Both the position numbers and the translations under genes were made by a program. Positions 13,901 to 29,136 of a stretch of 64,000 nucleotides of DNA are shown piece by piece. The notes under the pieces were generated by a model, which made no database searches, had not been told where the DNA came from, and worked only from the letters and a program-made list of their open reading frames with translations. The stretch is from Maylandia zebra (lineage: Eukaryota; Chordata; Actinopteri; Cichliformes; Cichlidae). Position 1 is the stretch's first letter. Every line of letters starts with the position of its first letter. The stretch is from the NCBI RefSeq assembly GCF_041146795.1, contig NC_135177.1, forward strand, positions 24,742,060 to 24,806,059. The letters run 5' to 3'.

Positions 13901-16900
13901 TCTTCAGCTTGTGGTCTGGACTTTGACATGGAGAAAGGTTTCCCCCCAGCACAGGATGAGCCTCCTCCCTACCCCGGGTCCCCTCCTTACCCTTCTCTCT
14001 CTCCGCCCGTGTCTCCCCCGATGCCCCCCAGCGTCCCCCACTATGCCGAGGCAGACATCGTGAGCTTGCAAGGTGTCAGTGGCAACAACACCTACGCTGT
14101 TCCGGCCTTGGCCTCTTCAAGCCCCGGAGCTGATGCTGCCCCGCTTCCAGAGCTGCCGCGCCAGTGTCTCATCTTCAAGGAGAAGCTCGGGGAGGGGCAG
14201 TTTGGAGAGGTGAGAAATGAGATGAAAAGTAACTCCAGTGGGTAGAAGGGTGAGTGTGCTTTAACAGTGCCTGCCTTTTTCATTTTTTGGGTGAAAGGTA
14301 CACCTGTGTGAAATCGAGAGCCCTCAGGACCTTCCTACACTGGAGTTCCCCTTCAATGTGAGAAAAGGTCGCCCCCTTCTGGTAGCTGTGAAGATACTGC
14401 GCCCAGACGCCTCCAAGAACGCCAGGTCTGTAGCATCATATGTGCCTCAGCCTGGACTCTGGCTTCAGTGTGATTCACAATTGTTCTTTCTGTTATCCCA
14501 CCCTAACTTGTCTTTCACGCTTCCTCCTGAGGTCCTTGAACCTAATAAGTTTCTTAATTATCAAGGAGTATTTAGTGGTCATTTGAAAACAAATCATTGG
14601 ATATTCTCAGGTTCTCTGTTTTATTTGAAGTGTTAACCTTTAGTAGAAGTTTGTTGCCATTTTTGTAAAGCAAACCTTGTTTTCATGTACAAATCACTCA
14701 CAAGCCACTCGCTGGTGACAGCGAGCTGATTACTGCCTCTACAATAAATGCCTGCTTCTCTCTCTGATCTCTGTGGATCAAAAGTTAATTAAGAGAATTC
14801 AACTGCTTATTTGATGCCTATCACTGTGCAGACATCTCTCCCTGTCTGTGACCTCTAATGACATGTTTCTGTCTTGGAACTAATTGTAGGTTTTTTTTGG
14901 CCATATGTGCACAAACTAGATGAGGTTTCTGGGTGTCTGTAGACTTGTAGGTGTTTGACTCCCTTCACCTGCTGCTTCTTTACTCCGGCTCTCCCGGAGT
15001 TTTGCTCTGAGCAGATTAAATCAGCACGTGTGAGCTTATGTTCAGGGAACATCTTCCCACAGATTTATATTTGAGGTTAGTGAGAGCCAGAGCTACACAA
15101 ACATATTGAGCAGCAAAAACAAATCAATGAAGTGAAAAGTGTGGAAAGCCACAAGGAGCTGCAGGCTGGAGGTGTTGATTATTGACCACAGGGGGTCGGC
15201 AACCTCCTCACTTTACCCAGAGTTAACATTAAACATGTTGTTTGATAAATATTTAAGTATGCTTTTTTTTTTTTTTTTTTTTTAACAGTAAGCCTGAGAA
15301 GGAATTGTTTCTCTTTTTTTTTTTTTTTTATCTCTGATGTAACAACTTCTTCTCACCTCGACAGGAACGACTTCCTGAAAGAGGTGAAGATCCTGTCTCG
15401 CTTGAAGGACCCGAACATAATCAGGCTGCTGGGAGTGTGTGTGAGCAGTGATCCGCTCTGCATGGTCACCGAATACATGGAGTGTGGAGACTTGAACCAG
15501 TATTTGTCCCAACGAGTGCTTCTGGACAAAACTGGACCTTCACACAATACGCCAACCATCAGGTAGGACATGCGAACAAATGTACACACATACTTAAAAG
15601 CACACACAGACGCACACAAAGCAACAGTTTTTATTTTCTTCCATCTGTAATTTCCTCCCTCCAGTTACCCAGCGCTCATTTCCATGGCCAGCCAGATTGC
15701 GTCAGGAATGAAGTTCCTCTCCTCGCTTAACTTCGTGCACCGAGATCTGGCCACACGTAACTGTCTGGTTGGGGGTGAGAGGGGCGAGAGCGGAGAGGAC
15801 CAAGGCGGTGAGCGTCACATCAAGATCGCAGACTTCGGCATGAGCAGGAACTTGTACGCTGGAGACTACTACAGGATCCAGGGCAGGGCCGTGCTGCCAA
15901 TACGCTGGATGGCCTGGGAGTGCATACTCATGGTGAGAGCACAGGAATGTTGTCTTTATATTGGATTAATTAACAAACGTGGAGATGACTGTTCTTTTTA
16001 TGCAGTTTCTTAGACCACATTTGACTGCAGTGGTTCACAGTTTGACTTGCAGTTATGGGGCTTCAGTTTCCTAATGTTTCCTATATGCATCATACACATG
16101 CAGTCATGTGGCGGCAAGTGAATCATATTAGATTCAGGAATTTTTGAGGCCTCGACATCATCAGTGTACATGGGGTTTTTCCCCCCTGAATTTATACAAT
16201 CAAACACATGCAGTGCTACAGTGAGATACATTAAAACTTATATATGGAAACTGATATTTAATTTATTCATCAGAGCGTTCAATATAAATTCAAGAAATTC
16301 GAATTTTCTGGCTTTTTGGGTTAAATTAACTTAATGATGATAACAGGCCGGTTTTTCGAGGCAATGAATGATCACAGAAAGGTAGCCGTACAGATGTGCG
16401 TGTAGGTCCACCTCCCTTACACACAGAACAGTGCTTCGCTGTCCACCTTGGGGAAACACCAGTAACAGAGCATAAAGTTTAGCCAAAATAGAAACAGGAA
16501 ATTACCGGCCAACTGTGAAATGTCTCAAATATCCCGTCAGTAAATTTTAAAGAACAGATCCACAAGCTGAGCATAGATGATACAATGTGATTACTTTTAC
16601 AGTAATGGAGTTTATGATAACGAAGGTGACTGCGTCGGTGTGTGTTGGTGTCTGATCACAGGGTAAGTTCACCACGGCGAGCGACGTGTGGGCGTTCGGA
16701 GTCACTCTGTGGGAGATGCTGAGCGTTTGTCAGGAGCAGCCGTATTCCACCCTCACAGATGAACAAGTCATCGACAATGCTGGCGAGTTCTTCAGAGACC
16801 AGGGCAGACAGGTACATCTCAAACGCAAACACACTAAAACGAACTAAAACAGCATCCATCCTTTTTCTTAACTGTTTGTCCCATTCACCATCCCAGCTGG

Positions 16901-18528
16901 TGAAACCACCTCTTTAACATGTTTTTACTGTTTAGTGATCATATGCTGAAATATCACTTTCGAACTGTGAACTTAATCGTGATTTGAGCAGACCTGGGAA
17001 AAAAAAAAAAAAAAGCACAAACAAACTGCATCAAATGACCGATTTCATGTAAGGTTGCAAACACGGCCACCCTGCAGAGGAAGCTGCACGGGCTGGCTGG
17101 ACTAAGCCTCAGAGGTAGGAGCTCAGACATCTGGAGGGATCTCAGCGTAGATCTGCTCTGCATGTCAAAAGGAGCTACTTGAGGTGGTTCAAGCATCTGG
17201 TTAAGAAGCCTCCTGGGCGCCTCCCTTTAGAGGTTTTTCACGAATGCCCAACTGGGAAGAGTCCTTGGGGTAAACCCAGAACCTGCGGGAGAGATTACAT
17301 ATCTTGCCTGACCTGTGGATGCCTTCAGATCTCCCAGGAGGAACTGGAAAGTGAGGCTGGGGAGAAGGTTGCCTGGAATACCCTGCTTAGGATACTGCCA
17401 TCACAACCTGACTTTGGATAAGTGGATAAGATGATGAAAGGATTGATGGAGGATTTTAAATAAACAAAACATGCGTTTGCTGATGCTACAGCGCTGGCTT
17501 TTACAGAACTGAAATTCAGCTTGGATCCTTTTATGTTCCAGTGATTTATTAAATAACGGTGGGATGTTTGTTTGTTTATTTTTATTTGTTTCAGAAGTAC
17601 CGAAAAAAGATTCAGTATCATAGTTGTATGAGAATATTCATCAGATATCCTGTTTGTTCTTCATACAGTTCTTCACTCCCATAAAGACTTGCTTTGATGA
17701 CCCTCTTCGCCTCACTAACTTCTGCCACTTTGTTCTGAAACGTGACAGAAACCACTCAGTTCAGAAAAGCGGAACCGGGGTTACCCAAGAGAGGGGATGG
17801 GTTAAATAGTGCTCACTTTGTGCTTTTGTTGGATTTTTTTATAATATATAAAGTTTCCCCAGTAACCGTTCTGCCTCGGCCTGCACATTTAGAAAAATAT
17901 AAAGATATGAGTCTGCTGTGTGCTGATTTTTGTTGTTCTATTATTTTTTTCAATATTTGATTAATCATACAAGACTTTATCAGTTCCGTCTCTTTTCTTG
18001 AATTCTTCCACATATTTCCACTTTAGCTTATTTAATTTTTGTGTAAAGTGATTTGAAAGTATAAACTCGTCCGATATCTGGCGCCCCCTAGTGGTCGTTC
18101 ATTGGGCCAAATCTTTTCCTTGAGTTTAAAAGGGTAAAACTGCATGCACTGGTGAAGTTAGACTACACTTTTATGATTCACATAATTCCTAAACAAGTAA
18201 AAAAAAAATCCACAGGCTAAAAATATAAATTGCACTCCAGATTAAATCAAAATAAGAGAAAACTCATAACTTTTGCATATGTTTAAAACAGGGGATTTTT
18301 GTACCGTGTGGAAACGATATACTATATAACAAAGCAATGCCTCTGATCTCTAATCTCTTCCTGCACCTTTCTCCCTCTCTCCCACAGGTGTATCTGAGCA
18401 GGCCAGCCGTGTGTCCTCAGGGTCTCTACGAGCTCATGTTGAGCTGCTGGAACAGAGACTGCAAGGTCCGCCCATCTTTCGCTTACATACACTCCTTTCT
18501 TACGGAGGACGCCATGAACATGGTGTAA
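685..18528 (+). CDS. ddr1: Discoidin domain receptor tyrosine kinase 1, 3' part (5' exons lie left of the window)
   Basis: Collagen-activated receptor tyrosine kinase of the plasma membrane. Fourteen exons, with phases that all agree: 685-787, 1755-1941, 4947-5196, 6779-6934, 7529-7591, 8695-8861, 9853-10060, 10946-11065, 13908-14209, 14298-14425, 15365-15562, 15665-15932, 16662-16811, 18388-18528 (TAA). They encode about 812 residues. In order: discoidin-like domain ([28 protein letters not shown]); Pro/Thr/Ser stalk; transmembrane helix in 8695-8861 ([20 protein letters not shown]); proline-rich juxtamembrane region ([13 protein letters not shown]); kinase with Gly loop [14 protein letters not shown] lysine, [22 protein letters not shown] and WMAWE. 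The tail ends MNMV, like human [25 protein letters not shown] fits DDR1 rather than DDR2. Oddities: a charged insertion between the catalytic loop and DFG, an NPAHY motif, and a stalk longer than human. The N-terminal discoidin domain and signal peptide are outside the window. Confidence 0.96.
9160..9265. repeat. Fragment of a common teleost interspersed repeat
   Basis: The stretch around GTGCATCATGGGAAGCCCCC followed by TAAGGGAGGGTTTAGGGTCACC resembles, from memory, an interspersed repeat seen often in percomorph genomes. It lies in a ddr1 intron, has no ORF and is truncated on both sides. I cannot assign the family. Confidence 0.35.
10895..10929 (+). repeat. (TG)n microsatellite
   Basis: An uninterrupted TG dinucleotide run of about 17 units ends about 15 bp upstream of the acceptor of the 10946 exon of ddr1. 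It replaces part of the expected polypyrimidine tract, so its length could affect use of that cassette exon. Apparent ORFs of Cys-Val or Thr-His repeats here come from the microsatellite. Confidence 0.95.
10946..11065 (+). other. ddr1: Candidate ddr1 cassette exon (equivalent of the DDR1b juxtamembrane exon)
   Basis: A 120-bp exon entered and left in phase 1. Both flanking exons (ending 10060, starting 13908) are also phase 1, so skipping keeps the frame. In human, a 111-bp (37-residue) juxtamembrane exon is skipped in DDR1a and included in DDR1b; it carries the LLSNPAY Shc-binding motif. Here the equivalent reads [12 protein letters not shown], so the tyrosine sits one position later and the strict NPxY is lost. 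That it is alternatively spliced is inferred from the human gene. Confidence 0.65.
11520..12075. mobile_element. Old DNA-transposon-like repeat
   Basis: Starts near CAATTTATTAGGTTTGCACC, a decayed form of the ACTTTATTAGGTACACC-type end common in vertebrate genomes. It continues with internal stretches typical of that repeat (TGTAGCCCATCTGCTTCAAGG, GAGTGGTTATTTGAGTTA, AAATCCCAGCAGATCAGCAG). Many substitutions and no ORF. Sits in the 2.8-kb ddr1 intron 11066-13907. Family assignment is from memory. Confidence 0.55.
17052..17455 (+). mobile_element. 3' end of a non-LTR retrotransposon (LINE), decayed
   Basis: A frame from about 17179 to 17421 encodes a degenerate version of a familiar fish LINE C-terminus: [33 protein letters not shown], then [13 protein letters not shown] and [12 protein letters not shown] before the stop. 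A GGATAAG...GATG tail follows, typical of this LINE's 3' end. It lies in the ddr1 intron 16812-18387, same orientation as the gene. Truncated at the 5' side; not a functional element. Confidence 0.8.
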
Positions 18529-20654
18529 AGTAAAGCAGAGGAGCAGAATAAGAGCTTGTGCGTTCATGCATACTTCCCACAGTGGGAAGACGTGGTGGTG
18601 GCTACACATATGGGGCAGACGAAAAGGGAGACCGGGTTGCTCGCTTTTATATTTTGTACTTTTTGGGTGGATGGGGCTGAGAGACCGCTGGTTCGGTTTT
18701 AATTCCACATCAGACCCCAAAGACAAAGCTAACTTCCTCTTAACATAGTTTAAGCTACATTTCTCGCGGGTGGTGGTGCTGGTACTGGTGGTGGGTGCGG
18801 TCTGCATAGGATCTAATTTCTTCATGGAGGGTTTCTGTGACTGGTGATTATGTGCTGTAGAGTTAAGGAGCTCAGTTACAGGAAACACTCTGTAAACGTA
18901 GGAAATCAGGAGCAGTTATGAAGTTTAATGATTGTGTTTTTTTCAGCATCTCCACACAGGATGACAGGTGTGGGTCACATGACCCGCAAAGTTTTAAGAG
19001 AATGCCTCATGTCTAGAGAAGAAACACACAAACACACACACACAGACAGGTATTGTGTCAGTACTTATAGTATGTATAAATTACTGCACACAGACATGGC
19101 TGAGCTAGAACCTCAGTGATGGATTTCATTTTTATCTCAGCTCCTTATCCGTACGTAGCGACCCACATCCAGAGTTGTCAGTTTTAGTGGACTAATGTGA
19201 AATGATGTGGACCAGACAACAGCAGCCCTATTTCTGCAATGTGATCAAGTCAACACCAACAACGTAGTCAAAAACCCCAAAAATAAATATTTGAACTTCA
19301 TCTTTGAACCACAGTTTAAAAAGAAAAAACAAAACAGGTTGTATGAACTTCTCAAACCTGAGAAAAAGGTGCAGAAGAGGAGACTCTGCTACACCTTTGC
19401 TGCTCCCACAAACTGGAACAGCTTTTCCAAGCAGATGTAACACCAGCCAGGCAGTGGACGGGACTTCAGATGCACCTGCTCGGGTGTTTTGGCTGTGACT
19501 CATCAAAAAGGAAAGACTTTTTTTTTTTTTTTTAAATTCCAAAAACCAGCTGCACTTTAAACCCTTCACGAATCCCCGGCTGTGATGAAACTCATCTCTG
19601 TGATGATTCCTTTTGATGTGGATTCTAATGCTTTTTTTTTTTTTTCCAAAGTGAGATCGAAGCGAATCACAGAAGCAGGTCAAACATGCTTTTTTTAAAA
19701 TCCTCTCCAACAGAGCGTCGCCAAACCATTAGATGTAAAATATTTTATTTTTTAAATGGAATGGCATCCTCAGTTACTTCAATTTGAAATGTGTGACAAC
19801 CTTCTGTTCATTTTTTTTTTTTTTTAATGCGCTGACATGTTTAGTCGTCCAGTAATCTGTTTCCATTCATCCAAATGTATCACTGTGTCGTTGTTCAGAA
19901 GGATATTATGTGTCTTATCCGATATTAAGCGGGTCATTCCATGGAAAGTAATCAGTGCCTCCCACCTGAGCCCATCAGAACCAGCAGATATTTTTGTACA
20001 AAAAATGTGGCATGCATGCTTATCCTGTACATACTTCATACTATGAATATTTTCCAAATAATAGGAACTCAAAGTACATAGGCGAGGGTTCAGATGTTAC
20101 ACTTTTTAATTTAAATTATCGTTTTAGCATTTTCGAGACGTGGAAATGCTAAAAGTGCAGGGAATAGTTACAAAACACTGTCAAACCTGAAAAAAATTGA
20201 TTCCAACTGTCAAAATCTGAGGTAAAAAACTTGGATCGAGTAAAAGGAACATGTTGTCCTGCGCCAAAACAAAACTGCCACAAGCTGAGCAGACAATGAA
20301 GCAACAGCAAAGAAAAAAGGAATCTGTTATAACCACATGCTTATATGAGCCTTGAAACATTACCCAGAATGCACTTTTTTTTTTTTTTCCTCCTGTGAGC
20401 AAATCAGATCCAGGCATCCAGGCTGCTTGTCATTATTTCTGTTTCTCTATAGCATACAGATTATGAGTGTAGTTTTGCTTAGGAGCTACGATTGATCCAG
20501 CGCCCCTATAGTCAACTTGACTGAGCAGGCAACTCATGTACCAAAGACTCGAGTCCTCACCAGTGTCAATTCCAACCAGCGTTTCATTCTACCTTCACTC
20601 ACTCACACGTTCTTATTTAATAAATACAAAAAGTTAAACTAAATTAAAAATAAA

Positions 20655-20890
20655 AACATTTATCTTCTACCACTTGTTCAATTGAGGGTCGATATAGGGT
20701 AAAAGTAGGGTATACCCTGGACGGATTGCCAGTCTGTTGCAGGGCTAACAGAGAGACAACCATTCGTGCTCAAATTCGCACCTATTGTCAATTCAGGCTT
20801 ACCCAAACCCACGCTCGTCTTTGAACTGCCGGAGAAAACCAGAGAGGGGAGAGAACACGCAAACTCTGCACAAGGTTCATCTTAAAATTG
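20655..20890. repeat. Interspersed repeat fragment in ddr1 3' UTR
   Basis: Contains TATACCCTGGACGGATTGCCAGTCTGTTGCAGGGC followed by AACCATTCGTGCTCAAATTCGCACCTA and GGAGAAAACC...AACACGCAAACTC. These are the landmarks of a very common fish repeat (consensus of the type ACACCCTGGACAGGTCGCCAG, from memory). It has diverged substantially and carries no ORF. Confidence 0.7.
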
Positions 20891-21620
20891 GTTATAGAAA
20901 AAGTTTGCTAAGTAAATACGAGGTATTGGCTCCAGATTGTGACGGTGGGGGTTTATTAATAACAATTTAATATTTACATCACAACTAAAATGTTTTTCAC
21001 CCATTTCATCTGTCTCTTTTACTTAAGTGGCTAAAAAAAATTAGAAAAAAAGAACAAATAAAATAAGCACAGAGTTTTAACCAACTCTTAAAATATTTAT
21101 GGTATGAATGTAATATTTTGCATGCCTTTGTTAAATAGAATTATTGTACCAAAAATATATTGATTCAGAGGGGTCAGGTGGAAACTTTTTATATATATAT
21201 AGCTATATAGATTTGGCTGACTTTATATTGAATGACCCAGTCTGACTGCGGTAGAGTCAGTGCATCTACCTAACCGACAGAGCAGCACTGTAAATCAGTC
21301 CTGATCAACATCATGAAGTAACAAATTCACCGGTGGTGAATGGTTGTGCCATACGAGTCCTTTTTGATACACTGTAGTTTAACTAAACCCATATTTTTTT
21401 ATATATACTATACGTACTTAGGCTCTCCTTGTTGTCTGATTTTTGTCCCGTTCTGTCTGAAGCTGAAAAATCACAGTATGTACATATTTTAAGGACAGAA
21501 TTACAATTTCATTTAATATATAAACTCTGTCCCAACTGGGGGTCTTCTGTGTTTGTGTAGAACGCTTGCTACGTTGATGCTATTGTAATTCACTGTGTTG
21601 TCTATTTTTGTAGATGTTTT

Positions 21621-21626
21621 AATAAA
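21621..21626 (+). terminator. ddr1: ddr1 poly(A) signal
   Basis: Canonical AATAAA, with a T/G-rich element starting about 18 bp downstream. It is the last such signal before the convergent flot1 signal. Confidence 0.75.
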
Positions 21627-21699
21627 GTTAATCTTTTCAAAATCAGTGTGTGCTTGTTATTAATTACATCTGTCAAAAAAAAATCAAAAGTTTCATCGA

Positions 21700-23132
21700 T
21701 TGAAATATATTTTATTATAAGTCTAACATAGATTATGTTTAATATTTGATACAAGCAGCCAACTTTCACACTATATCAACGAAGGCTGAAAATGCAACAT
21801 TAAAAAAAAAGAAGAAGAAGAAAGTATTAGTCACTAGGAAGCACCAAAGGAGACAGGCGGATTCTGGCTTTCGTCCTTTTTTAAAAGTGACAAACTGGGC
21901 TAAGACCAGTTTGATATGAGGAACTGTTCCCTGATGAGTTTAACTAGTCTTAAACTGATGCCTGAGGAGTTTAACCAGGCACTTGGTTGCAAAATGCGGA
22001 GTGATTCTTAAAAAAAAAAAAAAAAAAAAAAAACTAGGAAAAAAAATTTCACTACTTTAACGCAGGAAAAAGACAAGGCGACTAAACTCAAGGCAGCATG
22101 CATAACAAAGCAGTAGTACTTCGTGATGGTCCTTCTTTACTCATGACAGCTGTATAAAAAGGCAGTTACAGTAAAGAAGAAAACAAAAGGTTCAACATAC
22201 TTTCATTGGCTTTAACAGGAAACCTAACCAAACCATAAATTGTTCCAACCACCCACTTCCTCCCTCCTCCTTTCAAGACACAAAGAAACTCCTCCCACTT
22301 GCAGTTCCAGCCAATAACATTGTTGCCAACAATGTAATCCATTATTACAAAGAGTCTCACGTATGTCTTTTTGCAATGCACTAGTAGACAAAGAAGAGAC
22401 ATTCAATCTTTTGTGATTAGTACATAAAAATATTAACAACATTTCAACACACAAAACTCTGAGGTGATTTGATAAACGCTCTCAGCAAGATTTCAGTCAG
22501 TGGTCTAAATGTAGAATGTACATTGCACTAACGTTTGTTTTTTAGGGTCTGACTTTGTCAGAACCTCCTTCTCTCGTGCTCAGAGACTCCAGGTGAATGA
22601 ACAGATTTAATAAAGGGGTGTGTAGCAGTGGCAGAAGTGTAGCAGCATACTCAGTTGGGCTCCCTGAAAGTGTATGTTTTGCATTATTTGATTAATTGGA
22701 AGGCACAGAAAGAAAATAGAATAAGGGTATAAGCTTTTCCTACATTCTCAGATTAAAAAGTAAAAAAAACAAACAAACATAATAGTTCATTGACCTAGTC
22801 CCTAAAAACTGGGCTTCTACGTATTAGCTGAGGCTTTTGTCAGCCAAAGACAGAAGTTGTGCAGTCGCTGTATCATGTGAGGCTGGTTGCAATGTGACCT
22901 GCAGCATGAAGCACAGCAGCACAGCTCAGGGACATGAAAAGAAAACCACACAACAGGGGAAGAAAAACCTAGCCTTGTTTAGACTGGGGAAAGGACATGA
23001 GTGAAAAGCATGCATTCACACAGACAATGAGAAAGGTTTACAGTGTTTACAAGTCAGTACAGTCGTTACAGGTACGAGGAGATGTGGAGCTCTTTGTCTA
23101 AATATTGTTGACACCTCTCCTGATTACTCTTC
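21700..23132 (-). other. flot1: flot1 3' UTR
   Basis: Downstream of the flot1 stop on the minus strand I see no further exon. A minus-strand AATAAA (plus-strand TTTATT at 21711-21716) gives a 3' UTR of about 1.4 kb. It contains an A-run at about 22010-22034 (plus strand) and no recognisable gene. Confidence 0.7.
21711..21716 (-). terminator. flot1: flot1 poly(A) signal
   Basis: TTTATT on the plus strand is AATAAA on the minus strand. It lies about 85 bp from the opposing ddr1 signal, so the two transcripts end almost tail to tail. Confidence 0.7.
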
Positions 23133-28352
<5,220 letters not shown>

Positions 28353-29060
28353 CTTGAATCCTAAATTTGAGACACACACAAAAACTTGTGAGAAAAAAAA
28401 ACCCAATGGACTTGATTTGCCCTGTAAAAATGTTTAAAGTAGAAAATAAATGTATGACATGTATAAAGAGACAGGTGGATGTATCCACCAGTACAACACA
28501 CAAAATATAGATTAAATCATTTTTTATTACAGCGTCTCATTGCTAATTTAAAGGCAATGAGTCCTATGCTGCCAACTATATTTTATTCATGTCGGTTTAA
28601 ACCATTTAAACCTAATTAGGTTTCCATGTTTTTCCCAGCGACCCTCGGGGCTCCTCCCACTCCCGCCAGCCCTAATCTTCACACGGAACTCGGACTTTCA
28701 ATGTAATAGCTGGAGCAACCAAAAAGCACATGAAGCACAAAAAAGTACCGATAATGGCAAACAAACACGGGTGTTGGATGTAAAATTAAAAACTTTAAAG
28801 AAAGCGACCTAACCTGCGTATTAAAATTCGCTATCTCGCTATTTAATCGAGTCTGGGTCGATAACGTGGGGGTTTAAAAAAACTGCCCAGTGTTTACGCT
28901 ACAGCACCGCGATTTAACACGTTAAAACGAGCACTCCGGTTAACTTACCGTTATCCGGTCAGGTCAAAAGGAAACCTCCTTTTTTATATAAAAATAATGA
29001 TAATAGTAAAATAAAGTCGGTTTTACTGTTGCGACGGTGAGAGCGTTGCTGCCCGTACAC
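28353..29060 (-). promoter_or_regulatory. flot1: flot1 5' UTR and promoter region
   Basis: Coding exon 1 carries only 8 nt of 5' UTR (28353-28360) after a minus-strand acceptor (TTTAG). An upstream non-coding exon probably ends at 28949, where the minus strand reads CCGGATAACG followed by the donor GTAAGT. Its 5' end is not visible but should lie near 29000-29060 in CpG-containing sequence. No TATA box was recognised. Confidence 0.55.
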
Positions 29061-29079
29061 TGCAATCACACTGCAAAAA

Positions 29080-29136
29080 ATGTCTGATGAGTGGGAAGTG
29101 CTCTGCGACCACGCCCATCCTCACGCTGACAGTGAC
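29080..29136 (+). other. Possible first exon of an unknown plus-strand transcript, divergent from flot1
   Basis: An ATG at 29080 opens 19 codons (MSDEWEVLCDHAHPHADSD) that stop exactly at a consensus GTAAGT donor. It lies head to head with the flot1 first exon, with a TGACGTAA CRE-like site at the junction. I do not recognise the peptide and found no convincing downstream exon before tubb. It may be chance in promoter DNA. Confidence 0.2.

Larger units (their letters stand above)
18529..21643 (+). other. ddr1: ddr1 3' UTR
   Basis: From the ddr1 stop there is no further recognisable coding sequence or good splice signal until an AATAAA at 21621-21626 followed by a GT-rich stretch (CAGTGTGTGCTTG). 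I read this as one terminal exon of about 3.1 kb. It holds several A- and T-rich runs and an embedded interspersed repeat at about 20655-20890. Earlier poly(A) sites cannot be ruled out. Confidence 0.7.

Noticed and set aside
18322-18888. 188-codon minus-strand open frame
   Set aside because: Overlaps the last ddr1 exon and 3' UTR antisense; low-complexity Thr/Ser run; no homology or splice context.
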